DNA of 21,328 nt, taken from the NCBI GenBank assembly GCA_030151225.1, contig JASLEG010000281.1, positions 1-21,328 of the forward strand, given 5' to 3'. Of the stretch, positions 1 to 7,665 are shown one piece after another (positions within the stretch are counted from its first letter, which is position 1; each line of letters starts with the position of its first letter). The notes under the pieces were generated by a model that worked only from the letters and a program-made list of their open reading frames with translations, was not told the DNA's origin and did not search any database. This stretch comes from Burkholderia sp. GTDB taxonomy: Bacteria; Pseudomonadota; Gammaproteobacteria; Burkholderiales; Burkholderiaceae. Made by a program: the position numbers and the translations under genes.

Positions 1-86
1 GTCATCGGGCCATTGCCGAATTGCTCCAGCAGTTCAGCGGGGATCGCCGGCAGATCGGCCGGCTTGGCTTTCGGTTTGCGAGGCAT
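1..86 (-). CDS. IS256-like transposase, N-terminal fragment (runs off left edge)
   Basis: The minus strand opens with ATG at 86, preceded by a strong AGGAGG ribosome-binding site four bases upstream. The 28 visible residues begin MPRKPKAKPADLPAIP and continue into an ELLEQFGNGPM-like stretch. Burkholderia IS256-family (mutator-type DDE) transposases typically start this way, with a basic leader, then LPAIP, then an acidic LL(D/E)QF stretch followed by GPMT. The catalytic core lies outside the window. The family call rests on this short N-terminus only. Whether the element is intact cannot be seen. Confidence 0.6.
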   Translation of the reverse strand, partial: MPRKPKAKPADLPAIPAELLEQFGNGPM

Positions 87-140
87 ACGTCCTCCTTGGG
101 ACATGAATATGCCTCGAACACGAAATTACGGACAGGCCCG
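87..140 (-). mobile_element. Probable outer end of the IS256-like element
   Basis: This is the leader upstream of the transposase start. Read on the minus strand, it begins near position 139 with GGGCCTGTCCGTAATTTCGT and runs about 50 bp to the start codon, a normal distance for an IS256-type terminal inverted repeat. The opposite end and the target duplication are outside the window, so the exact boundary is a guess. The neighbouring gene's stop codon lies about 60 bp beyond it, so that gene does not look interrupted. Confidence 0.3.
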
Positions 141-201
141 CGTATCTCCACCTGCACCCCATGCAGGTACGCCACCAGCGCTTCGCCACGCCCCCGCCAC
201 C

Positions 202-1518
202 TCACCACCGAAACGGTGCCCGATCTCGCCAGAGCACCCAGCGATACCGCTCGTGAATCGGCCGATATCCGATAACCGTGCCGTCCTCCGCCGCTCGTGC
301 CGGCTCGAACAGATGCAGAAACCCGGAATACGATGCCACCGCGAGCCAACCCGTTTTCGGACAATAATCGATTGACGACGCGCTGGACCCGAAACACGTC
401 GTGCTCCGCATCCCGCCCTCGGTCGACACGATATTCAGATAACTCACCCCGGCCAGCGCGAAGCCATCTTTTTCAGGCCCCAGCGGCAGCCACGTAGCGG
501 CATACACCCGCAACCGATCGTCGAGCAGCGTGGTCCGTTCATCGGGTTCATACGCCGCCGTCTGCGCGCCTTCGACTTGGTCCAGCCTCACGCCCACGGT
601 CGCGCCGTGATAAAAGTGGCACGAATTGAGCGCGGCGAACGCGCTGTCGTCCGAGAAACAGGCGTTGTGAGGATATTCGCTGCGATAGCCGATTTCGGCC
701 CAGCGTCGGGTCACGCCGATACCGTCGATGCGATCGATGAAATGCCCATAGCACTGCGACCCGTAGGCAATGAACTTCCCGTCCGGCGCCAGCCCGCAAT
801 GCAACATGGAATCCGACCAGCGATATTCGCCATCCTCGTCTTCCTCGTCCGCATTGTGTTCGGCCAGAAACGTCGCATTGGGATAAACGCAGGTCCACGT
901 CATGCCGGCGCCATCTGCCTGTCCGAGCCAGACCCTTTCCTCGCGCTCGACGAACGCAATCGTGCGTCCGTCCTCGCTGATCTGCACCACATCCAGCGCT
1001 TGCGGCGCCACGTGCTCCGGCCACGCAAACGTCGCGACGGGCGCATCGTCGAGGCCGCTGCTGACGCGAAACCCTTCCGGCTTCACCAGCAGCAGCAAGT
1101 CGTGGCGACGCGTCATGGCAGCGGCAAGAATATCGCTGCGTTCGACCACGCGTTCGCCCTTGATATGCAGCGCCGGGCCAGGCTTGTAGGCGGTGCCGAG
1201 GCGCACGAGAAATTCATCCGGGCCGAGAATGCAGACGCATTGCAGATGCTGGCAAACGTCGTTGAGCATGTCGCCGAACGGCTCATGCGCGCGATCGGCG
1301 AGCGGGTGAGTCGCCAGCGATTTGCCACTGCGATATTCCGCTTCGACGAGCGAGAGAATCTCGCGCGCCGTATCGACATCACGTGGATCGTTCGGCCAGT
1401 TTTCCGGGGTATCCCGGCCTTCGTGGCTGTCGGCGATCAGCCTGTTCAGTTCTGCGACATATCGGCGGCCGGCGGCATTCCATTCCGTGATCGCCGGCGT
1501 GGCGGGTTCGTCGTGCAT
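202..1518 (-). CDS. Protein of unknown function, 438 aa, possible beta-propeller
   Basis: I do not recognise the family. The ATG at 1518 follows a weak GAGA site. The first ~90 residues look helical and charged. From about residue 95 onward the protein alternates hydrophobic beta-like strands with short turns, in phrases such as DGRTIAFVEREERVWLG, APDGKFIAYGS and FSDDSAFAALNS. Each has the 'S/P-D-G/S-x-h-A/I-h' pattern seen in WD40 and TolB-like propeller blades. An acidic run (AEHNADEEDEDGEYRW) sits mid-protein. There is no signal peptide or transmembrane segment, so it is probably cytoplasmic. It stands alone, transcribed toward the IS element. Base composition is slightly less GC-rich than the genes to the right, which fits accessory DNA. 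Standalone proteins like this sometimes accompany toxin/immunity loci, but nothing here proves that. Confidence 0.6.
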   Translation of the reverse strand: MHDEPATPAITEWNAAGRRYVAELNRLIADSHEGRDTPENWPNDPRDVDTAREILSLVEAEYRSGKSLATHPLADRAHEPFGDMLNDVCQHLQCVCILGPDEFLVRLGTAYKPGPALHIKGERVVERSDILAAAMTRRHDLLLLVKPEGFRVSSGLDDAPVATFAWPEHVAPQALDVVQISEDGRTIAFVEREERVWLGQADGAGMTWTCVYPNATFLAEHNADEEDEDGEYRWSDSMLHCGLAPDGKFIAYGSQCYGHFIDRIDGIGVTRRWAEIGYRSEYPHNACFSDDSAFAALNSCHFYHGATVGVRLDQVEGAQTAAYEPDERTTLLDDRLRVYAATWLPLGPEKDGFALAGVSYLNIVSTEGGMRSTTCFGSSASSIDYCPKTGWLAVASYSGFLHLFEPARAAEDGTVIGYRPIHERYRWVLWRDRAPFRW

Positions 1519-2069
1519 GTGTCTCTCGCATGCGGAGTTCGAAGTCGGGCTGCCATTTTATCCGACGCTTCCCGGGTCGCTGCGCGCATTATCGAGACGA
1601 GCGCGCATTTTCTATATCTAATGGTAACGCACACGAAACAGGTGTCTACATCAACCCATCGTCATTCATTTCGATTTGAAGTAACGACACGTTCAAGCGC
1701 GCGCAACACGCCGTAAACGAGCGCGGCCCGCAGGTGCGGGAACACCATGCGAGCCGCTGACCGCAACTAACTCAACACTGGAGTCAATCATGGCCGACGC
1801 CAATCATGAAGCAAGGCAACGTTTCCCCGATCGCTCGGCAACGATTCACGAGCGTCGGCGCCACGGCAAGAAGACGAATCCACGCTGGATCCGGATATCC
1901 ACGGCGGGCCTGCGGTGATTCAGTCGACGGGCATCCGCCGCCGCGTGCGCCTGGTGGACAACGTCAACTACGCCACGCGCAACCTGGGCAACGGCGACCG
2001 ACCCCGTCGAACCTTGCCGAATAATCAAACGGCGAAAAAAAAGAAACGTGCGCGGCCCGCCAAGCCGTC
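1519..2069. other. Intergenic stretch with no confident gene
   Basis: The ~550 bp between the 438-aa gene and the GntR gene hold no ORF I would call as a normal gene. Visible items are a GC palindrome CCCGCAGGTGCGGG at 1727-1740, an ATG at 1790 behind a CTGGAGT site that opens only ~43 codons, and an overlapping open frame continuing from about 1810 to 2106. An A8 run occurs near 2036-2043. The composition is mixed, consistent with a degraded locus. Confidence 0.5.
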
Positions 2070-2106
2070 TCACTCCCCCTCGAACAACCTCACATTCTCG
2101 TCATAA
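1790..2106 (+). pseudogene. Possible degraded small gene, unrecognised
   Basis: An ATG at 1790, placed after CTGGAGT with about six bases of spacing, gives a short peptide starting MADANHEARQRF that ends at a TGA near 1916-1918. The +2-shifted frame stays open from about 1810 to 2106 and contains a protein-like stretch (LDPDIHGGPAVIQSTGIRRR) followed by a Lys/Arg-rich tail. A single frameshift could join the two, so this may be the remains of one small gene. The tail overlaps the 3' end of the convergent GntR gene, which argues that the last part is not genuine coding. I assign no function. Confidence 0.2.
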
Positions 2107-2801
2107 GCCTGCTGCTGCCGCCGATACGCATCATCCAGGTGCTCGTGCAGCGCCCGTTCGGCCGCATCCACGTCGTGCGCCTCCAGCGCGTCCAGCACCT
2201 TCTGGTGCTGCGCGAGCGTGACTTCCCCCACTTCCGGATCGCGCACCGTCACGTGCCGCACCCGATCGATCGGCGCGCGCACGATCTCCACCAGCTGCTG
2301 CACGCGCGGCAGCCGCGCGGCCGCGCTCACGGTGGCGTGAAACGCCGTGTCGCAGGCAATCGCCGCCACGGCATTGCCGCGCGCGATCGCGCGCCGGTGC
2401 GCCTCCTGAATGTCGTGCAGCTGTTCGAGCTCGCGCTGGCCGATGATCTCGGCCGCGCGGCGGATCGCGGCGGTTTCCAGCACCTTGCGGATCAGCGCGC
2501 TTTCCACGAACTGCTCGCGCCGCACCGGCGCCACGAAGGTGCCCGACTGCGCCGCGATCAGCACCAGCTCCTCGCGCGCGAGCTGCAGCAGCGCCTCGCG
2601 CACCGGCGTGCGCGACACGCCCAGCGCCTCGGCGATCGCGCGCTCGTAGATCACGTCGTTCGGGTGCAGCGTCATCGTCACGATCGCGTCGCGCAGCAGC
2701 GCGTGAACCTGCCCGGACAGCGCCTGCGCGCGGTCCAGCGCGAAACCGTCGGGAATGAGCTGGGCGATGAAGGCGTCCTGGACGCTGATGTCTGACTTCA
2801 T
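2070..2801 (-). CDS. GntR-family (FadR/FCD) transcriptional regulator of the sugar-acid operon
   Basis: This 243-aa protein has an N-terminal winged helix-turn-helix at about residues 30-95. The recognition segment ERAIAEALGVSRTPVREALLQLAREELV is a textbook GntR signature. An all-helical FCD effector domain follows to the end, with the expected Asp/His-rich segments (CDTAFHATV, HQKVLDALEAHD, ALHEHLDDA) that form the metal/ligand site in this subfamily. FCD regulators usually bind sugar acids or other carboxylates. It is divergent from the transporter at 3032 and is the obvious candidate to bind the two AGTATATTAGTC copies in the shared 230-bp upstream region. The likely role is repression relieved by a pathway sugar acid or its keto-deoxy product. 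The ligand is inferred from context only. Confidence 0.9.
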   Translation of the reverse strand: MKSDISVQDAFIAQLIPDGFALDRAQALSGQVHALLRDAIVTMTLHPNDVIYERAIAEALGVSRTPVREALLQLAREELVLIAAQSGTFVAPVRREQFVESALIRKVLETAAIRRAAEIIGQRELEQLHDIQEAHRRAIARGNAVAAIACDTAFHATVSAAARLPRVQQLVEIVRAPIDRVRHVTVRDPEVGEVTLAQHQKVLDALEAHDVDAAERALHEHLDDAYRRQQQAYDENVRLFEGE

Positions 2802-2847
2802 GAATCGGTAGAAGAGTGGCAGGCAGCCCGGCCGAAACCGGTCGATC

Positions 2848-2859
2848 AGTATATTAGTC
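2848..2859 (+). promoter_or_regulatory. Operator-like repeat, copy 1 (GntR-proximal)
   Basis: AGTATATTAGTC occurs here and again identically at 2967-2978, both between the divergent GntR and transporter genes. This copy lies 47 bp upstream of the regulator's start codon, a position suited to autoregulation. The ACTA/TAGT dyad is less complete here than in copy 2. Binding by the adjacent GntR protein is inferred. Confidence 0.55.
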
Positions 2860-2952
2860 CGCGAGCGGATTGCGGCGTCCCGTCAGACGATTCGGCGGCA
2901 GGCGCACCGCGAGACGAGGGTTTGCACGGGTGCCGTCGGCAGGCGAGCCCCC

Positions 2953-2958
2953 TATAAT
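2953..2958 (+). promoter_or_regulatory. -10 box of the sugar-acid operon promoter
   Basis: This is a perfect TATAAT in otherwise GC-rich DNA, 73 bp upstream of the transporter start codon. No good -35 lies at 16-18 bp: the nearest match, TTGCAC at 2922-2927, is too far. The promoter may therefore be weak or activator-assisted. The second operator copy begins six bases downstream, over the expected transcription start. Confidence 0.5.
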
Positions 2959-2963
2959 TGCCA

Positions 2964-2978
2964 ACTAGTATATTAGTC
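2964..2978 (+). promoter_or_regulatory. Operator-like palindrome, copy 2 (promoter-overlapping)
   Basis: ACTAGTATATTAGT is a 14-bp dyad with one mismatched pair (arms ACTA/TAGT). It contains the same 12-mer found at 2848-2859. It sits just downstream of the TATAAT, so a bound regulator would block transcription of the catabolic genes. The ACTA...TAGT spacing resembles short GntR/FCD operators. No binding data are available. Confidence 0.6.
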
Positions 2979-3031
2979 GGCATGGCGCGAAACACAGGCG
3001 GCCGGCGACTCACCCCACACCAGGAGACAGC

Positions 3032-4351
3032 ATGCAACTCGAAGATTCGACCGGCCCGCGCCAGGCGGCCGCCGTCAGAACCGCCGCCCCGACCAACGTG
3101 CGTTGGCGGATCTTCTGGCTGCTGCTGCTGCTGTCCTCGATCAACTACATCGACCGCGCCTCGCTGTCGGTGGCGCTGCCGATCATCTCCGCCGAATTCA
3201 GGCTGCCGCCCGCCATGGAAGGCGTGCTGCTCAGCGCGTTCTTCTGGACCTACGCGCTGATGCAGATTCCGAGCGGCGTGCTGGTGGACCGCTTCAAGGC
3301 GCGCAACATCGTGGGCGTGGCCACGGTGGCGTGGGGCGCCTGCCAGGCGGTGGCCGCCGGCTGCTTCAGCTGGGTGCCGCTGCTGCTCACGCGGCTCGGG
3401 CTCGGCATCGCGGAATCGCCGATCATGCCGGCCGGCGCGAAGCTCGCGGGCACCTGGCTCACGCCCTCGGAGCGCGGCCGCGGCGCGGCGCTGCTCGATG
3501 GCGGCGCACCGCTCGGCTCGGCCTGCGGCGCGATCATCATCACGGCGCTGATCTCGGGCCTCGGCTCGTGGCGGCTCGCCTTCGTGGTGGCCGGCGTGGG
3601 CACCATCGTGGTGGGCATCGCGGCCTGGTGGTACATCCGCAATCACCCGGCCGAGCACGCCGGCGTGAACGCGGCGGAGCTCGACCACGTCACGGCGCAC
3701 ACGGCGGCCGCGGCCGCCCGCAACGCGGAGCCCAGGCCGGCCGCGCCGTTCCTGCACCTGCTGCGCGACCGCTCGGTGCTGTTCATGTTCGCGAGCTGGG
3801 CCTGCTACAACAGCGTGTTCTACGGCCTCATGACCTGGATGCCCAGCTACCTGCACAAGGCGCACGGCTTCGACCTCAAGCAGATGGGCGGCGCCACCTT
3901 CGTCATCTTCATGTGCGGCTTCGTGGGCGAGCTGTTCGGCGGCTGGCTGGCCGACAAGTGGCGCACGGCCGGCGGCGCGGCCAACCGCGTGATGCGCACG
4001 CTGTTCTCGGTGGCCGGCCTGGTGGCGGCGGTGGCGATCCTCGCCGTGAGCTTCGCCAAGGGGCTCGTGAGCGTGGTGGTGCTGCTGTCGATCGCGCTGT
4101 TCTTCATCCGCTGGTGCGGCATGTTCTGGGGCGTGCCCGCCACGCTCGGCGGCCAGTCGCGGGCGGGCCTGCTGGCCGGCGCGATGAACTTCAGCGGCAA
4201 CATCGTGGGCGTGATCGTGCCGATCCTGATCGGCCTGATCGTGCAGTTCACCGGCACCTACTTCCTCGCGCTGATGTTCTTCGTCGCGGCCGCGTTCGGC
4301 CTGGCCGTCTGCGCGAGCCTCATCGACTACCGTGACCGCGGCCTCGACTGA
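3032..4351 (+). CDS. MFS sugar-acid transporter (anion:cation symporter family)
   Basis: This 439-aa inner-membrane permease has about twelve hydrophobic segments and a ~30-residue cytoplasmic leader. The first helix carries INYIDRASLSVALP, the hallmark N-Y-x-D-R-x-x-L-S of the ACS family (GudP glucarate/galactarate, DgoT galactonate and ExuT hexuronate transporters). The helix 2-3 loop has the MFS motif A variant GVLVDRFKARN. The ATG at 3032 follows AGGAG with five bases of spacing and heads the catabolic operon. With a UxaA/GarD-family dehydratase and an AraD-like enzyme downstream, its cargo is most likely an aldonate or aldarate entering by proton symport. The exact acid cannot be read from sequence. 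Confidence 0.9.
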   Translation: MQLEDSTGPRQAAAVRTAAPTNVRWRIFWLLLLLSSINYIDRASLSVALPIISAEFRLPPAMEGVLLSAFFWTYALMQIPSGVLVDRFKARNIVGVATVAWGACQAVAAGCFSWVPLLLTRLGLGIAESPIMPAGAKLAGTWLTPSERGRGAALLDGGAPLGSACGAIIITALISGLGSWRLAFVVAGVGTIVVGIAAWWYIRNHPAEHAGVNAAELDHVTAHTAAAAARNAEPRPAAPFLHLLRDRSVLFMFASWACYNSVFYGLMTWMPSYLHKAHGFDLKQMGGATFVIFMCGFVGELFGGWLADKWRTAGGAANRVMRTLFSVAGLVAAVAILAVSFAKGLVSVVVLLSIALFFIRWCGMFWGVPATLGGQSRAGLLAGAMNFSGNIVGVIVPILIGLIVQFTGTYFLALMFFVAAAFGLAVCASLIDYRDRGLD

Positions 4352-4396
4352 ACCCCGCCACCGGCTCGACCGTCACGACAAGCAACGGAAACCGAC

Positions 4397-5971
4397 ATGT
4401 CCTCACTCTCCCCCGACACGCCGCCGGCGCAGGTCGCGCCGCGCGCCCGCACGATCCGGCTCAACCCCGCCGACGACGTCGTGATCGCCATCGAGCAGCT
4501 GGTGGGCGGCACGCGCCTCGACGACGAGGACGTGACCGTCGCCGGGCTGATCCCGGCCGGCCACAAGGTGGCCACGCGCGCGATCGAGGCGGGCCAGCCG
4601 GTGCGCCGCTACGGCCAGATCATCGGCTTCGCGCACCAGGCGATCCGCCCCGGCCAGCACGTGCACACGCACAACCTGGACATGGGCGAATTCGCGCGCG
4701 ACTACGCGTACGGCGAGGGCCGCCACGACACCGCCTTCGTGCCCGAGGCGCAGCGCGCCACCTTCGACGGCATCGTGCGCGAGGACGGCCGGGTGGCCAG
4801 CCGCAATTACATCGGCATCCTCACTTCCGTGAACTGCTCGGCCACCGTGGCGCGCGCCATCGCCGACCACTTCCGCCGCGACATCCACCCCGAGGCGCTG
4901 GCCGCCTATCCGAACGTGGACGGCGTGGTGGCGCTCACGCACGGCGTGGGCTGCGCGGTGGACCCCGAGGGCGAGGCGCTGGCGATCCTGCAGCGCACGC
5001 TGGGCGGCTACGCCTGCCATCCGAACTTCGCGTCGGTGCTGATGATCGGGCTGGGCTGCGAAACCAACCAGATTCCGCGCCTGCTCGAAACGCAGGGGCT
5101 GAGCGAGCACGCGCGGCTGCGCACCTTCACGATTCAGGACACGGGCGGCACGCGCAGGACGATCGAGAAGGGCATCGCGCTGATCGAGTCGATGCTGCCC
5201 GCGGCCAACGACGTGCGCCGCCAGCCGGTGCCGGCCAGCCACCTCACGGTGGGCCTGCAATGCGGCGGCTCCGATGGCTATTCGGGCATCACCGCGAACC
5301 CGGTGCTCGGCGCGGCCGTGGATCTGCTGGTGCGCAACGGCGGCACCGCGATCCTGTCGGAGACGCCCGAGATCTACGGCGCCGAGCACCTGCTCACGCG
5401 CCGCGCCGTGACGCGCGAGGTGGGCGAGAAGCTGGTGCGGCGCATCCACTGGTGGGAAGACTATTGCGCGCGCCACCACGCGGCGATCAACAACAACCCG
5501 TCGGCCGGCAACAAGGCGGGCGGCCTGACCACGGTGCTGGAGAAGTCGCTGGGCGGCATCGCCAAGGCCGGCAGCACCAACCTCGTGGACGTGTACGAAT
5601 ACGCCATGCCGGTGCGCGCGAAGGGGCTGGTGTTCATGGACACGCCGGGCTACGACCCGATCTCGGCCACCGGCCAGGTGGCGGGCGGCGCGAACCTGAT
5701 CTGCTTCACCACCGGGCGCGGCTCGGCGTACGGCTGCGCGCCGTCGCCGTCGCTGAAGCTGGCCACCAACGGCGCGCTGTGGCGCCGCCAGTCGGACGAC
5801 ATGGACCTGAACTGCGGCGACGTGCTCGACGCCGGCGCGAGCATCGAGGCGCTCGGCGCCACGCTGTTCCGGATGATGCTCGACGCCGCCTCGGGCCACC
5901 GCACGCGCAGCGAACTGCACGGCTACGGCCAGAACGAGTTCGTGCCCTGGCAGATCGGCGCGATCACCTGA
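4397..5971 (+). CDS. UxaA/GarD-family sugar-acid dehydratase
   Basis: At 524 aa this is close to galactarate dehydratase GarD (~523 aa) and altronate dehydratase UxaA (~495 aa). An N-terminal SAF-type domain (about residues 15-100; the VTVAGLIPAGHKVATR phrase is typical) is followed by the catalytic region. The latter contains YIGILTSVNCSATVA, LTHGVGCAV, GLGCETNQ, LQCGGSDGYSGITANP and AYGCAPSPSLKLATN, with the conserved cysteines and His thought to hold the catalytic iron. The enzyme removes water from an aldonate or aldarate to give a 2-keto-3-deoxy acid. The next gene resembles L-2-keto-3-deoxyarabonate dehydratase rather than the KduD/GarL branch. The substrate may therefore be a pentonate (arabonate type), or galactarate giving 5-keto-4-deoxyglucarate. 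The start is chosen 45 bp after the transporter; its ribosome site is weak. Confidence 0.85.
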   Translation: MSSLSPDTPPAQVAPRARTIRLNPADDVVIAIEQLVGGTRLDDEDVTVAGLIPAGHKVATRAIEAGQPVRRYGQIIGFAHQAIRPGQHVHTHNLDMGEFARDYAYGEGRHDTAFVPEAQRATFDGIVREDGRVASRNYIGILTSVNCSATVARAIADHFRRDIHPEALAAYPNVDGVVALTHGVGCAVDPEGEALAILQRTLGGYACHPNFASVLMIGLGCETNQIPRLLETQGLSEHARLRTFTIQDTGGTRRTIEKGIALIESMLPAANDVRRQPVPASHLTVGLQCGGSDGYSGITANPVLGAAVDLLVRNGGTAILSETPEIYGAEHLLTRRAVTREVGEKLVRRIHWWEDYCARHHAAINNNPSAGNKAGGLTTVLEKSLGGIAKAGSTNLVDVYEYAMPVRAKGLVFMDTPGYDPISATGQVAGGANLICFTTGRGSAYGCAPSPSLKLATNGALWRRQSDDMDLNCGDVLDAGASIEALGATLFRMMLDAASGHRTRSELHGYGQNEFVPWQIGAIT

Positions 5972-6045
5972 GCCCGCGCCCCGCGATCGTCCGCATTCGA
6001 CCGCATTCACCCGCCATCCCCCGATTCGCCGCAAGGAGTTGCCCG

Positions 6046-6978
6046 ATGCAAGCCAGCGTTTCCACCCCGCGCCACGAAGGCGTGTTCCCGGTCGTGCCGA
6101 CCATCTTCGCCGAGGACGGCAGCCTCGACCTCGCCGGCCAGCGCCGCTGCGTCGACTTCATGATCGACGCGGGCTCCACGGGCCTGTGCGTGCTCGCCAA
6201 TTTCTCCGAGCAGTTCTCGCTGGCCGACGACGAGCGCGAGGCCGTGATGCATTGCGTGCTCGAACACGTGGCGGGCCGGGTGCCGGTGATCGTCACCACC
6301 TCGCATTTCGGCACCACGGTGTGCGCGCGGCGCAGCCGCCGCGCGCAGGAGGCGGGCGCCGCGATGGTGATGGTGATGCCGCCGTATCACGGCGCCACCT
6401 TCCGCGCGAGCGAGACGGCGATCGTCGAGTTCTTCCGCACCGTGTCCGACGCGATCGACATTCCGATCATGATCCAGGACGCGCCGGCCAGCGGCACGCC
6501 TCTGTCGGCCGCGCTGCTCGCGCGCATGGCCGTGGAGATCGAGCACGTGTCGTACTTCAAGATCGAGGTGCCGCAGGCGGCCGCCAAGCTGCGCGAGCTG
6601 ATCGCGCTGGGCGGCGACGCGATCGTGGGGCCGTGGGACGGCGAGGAGGCGATCACGCTGCTGGCCGATCTCGAGGCCGGCGCCACCGGCGCGATGACGG
6701 GCGGCGGCTTCCCCGACGGCATCCGCCAGATCATGGACGCGTGGCGCGCGGGCAATGCGCTGGAGGCCGAGCGCCAGTACCAGCGCTGGCTGCCGCTGAT
6801 CAATCACGAGAATCGCCAGGGCGGCATCGCCACCGCCAAGGTGCTGATGAAGGCCGGCGGCGTGATCGCGTCCGACGCGATGCGCCACCCGCTGCCGCCG
6901 ATGCATCCGGCCACGCGCGACAGCCTGCTGCGCATCGCCGGCGCGCTCGAGCCGCTGGTGCTGCGCTGGGGGCGTTGA
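6046..6978 (+). CDS. 2-keto-3-deoxy-sugar-acid dehydratase, DHDPS/NAL superfamily (AraD-like)
   Basis: This 310-aa class I aldolase-fold enzyme has AAGGAG seven bases before the ATG. It closely follows the pattern of Azospirillum L-2-keto-3-deoxyarabonate dehydratase (AraD): EGVFPVVPTIF near the N-terminus, GLCVLANFSEQFSL, VIVTTSHFGT, MVMPPYHGATFR, PIMIQDAPASG, and YFKIEVP carrying the Schiff-base lysine (Lys172). GAMTGGGFPDGI and LINHENRQGGI follow, then a C-terminal PLVLRW. AraD converts L-2-keto-3-deoxyarabonate to alpha-ketoglutarate semialdehyde. The related KDG dehydratases make the same product from 5-keto-4-deoxyglucarate with loss of CO2. Either substrate fits the preceding dehydratase. 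The product would feed the dehydrogenase encoded next, which is broken here. Confidence 0.85.
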   Translation: MQASVSTPRHEGVFPVVPTIFAEDGSLDLAGQRRCVDFMIDAGSTGLCVLANFSEQFSLADDEREAVMHCVLEHVAGRVPVIVTTSHFGTTVCARRSRRAQEAGAAMVMVMPPYHGATFRASETAIVEFFRTVSDAIDIPIMIQDAPASGTPLSAALLARMAVEIEHVSYFKIEVPQAAAKLRELIALGGDAIVGPWDGEEAITLLADLEAGATGAMTGGGFPDGIRQIMDAWRAGNALEAERQYQRWLPLINHENRQGGIATAKVLMKAGGVIASDAMRHPLPPMHPATRDSLLRIAGALEPLVLRWGR

Positions 6979-7045
6979 GCGCCGCGTCCCTGCCGACCCG
7001 GCCGCGCCCTGCCTCGATCCACGACACACCTCAAGAGAACTTCCC

Positions 7046-7665
7046 ATGCAGATTTCCGCTGCTTCCCTGATCGGCCCGCGCAGCGTCGCCGGCGCGGCCG
7101 GCTTCCAGGCGATCGATCCCACCAGCGGCGCCACGCTCGAACCGGTGTTCGGCCGCGCCTCGGCGCAGGACGTCGAGGCCGCCTGCGTGCTGGCCGAGCA
7201 GGCCTTCGACGCGTTCGCAACCTGCCGCTCGCCACGCGCGCGCAGTTCCTCGACATCATCGCCGCGCGGCTGACGCTCGGCTCGGGGCAGTTCTGCACGA
7301 ATCCGGGGCTCGTGATCGGCGTGGACGGCCCGGCATTGCGCGGCTTCGAGGCGGCCGCTGCGGCAGCGCTGGCCGAGCTGCCGGCCACCGCCATGCTGAG
7401 CCCGGGCATCTGCCGCGCGTACGACGCGGGCGTGCAGCGGATCGGCTCGCAGGCCGGCGTCGAGGCGCTGGGGCAGGGCGCGGCCGGCGAGTTGCGCAAC
7501 AGCGGGCGCGCGGCGCCGTTCGCCACCGATGCCGCGACCTTCCTGACGCAGACGGCCCTGCACGACGAGGTGTTCGGGCCCGCCTCGATCGTGGTGCGCT
7601 GCGCCGATCTCGACGCCATGCACGCGGTGATCGCGCGGCTGGAGGGGCAACTGACGGCCGCGCTC
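7046..7665 (+). pseudogene. Remnant of alpha-ketoglutarate-semialdehyde dehydrogenase
   Basis: An ATG at 7046 starts MQISAASLIGPRSV and reads as the N-terminus of an aldehyde dehydrogenase of this pathway up to AEQAFDAF. One base then appears to be missing after 7216 (expected TTC CGC AAC, present TTC GCA ACC), and the frame stops at 7271-7273. In the corrected frame the protein continues NLPLATRAQFLDIIAARL, then jumps directly to LTLGSGQFCTNPG, the catalytic-Cys motif. By comparison with full-length (~520 aa) enzymes, most of the NAD-binding region and the catalytic Glu are gone. The frame continues through HDEVFGPASIVVRC and ends abruptly near 7665, at the stop of the convergent gene, so the last ~100 residues are also missing. 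It cannot encode an active enzyme. Confidence 0.85.

Noticed and set aside
1727..1740. Palindrome CCCGCAGGTGCGGG as a terminator.
   Set aside because: The loop is too tight for the full stem and no T-tract follows.
1810..2000. Faint resemblance of the shifted frame to the N-terminus of Cas7 (Csd2) proteins.
   Set aside because: Only a few scattered residues match; the defining N-P-N-G-D-P segment is absent, and there are no other cas genes or repeats in the window.
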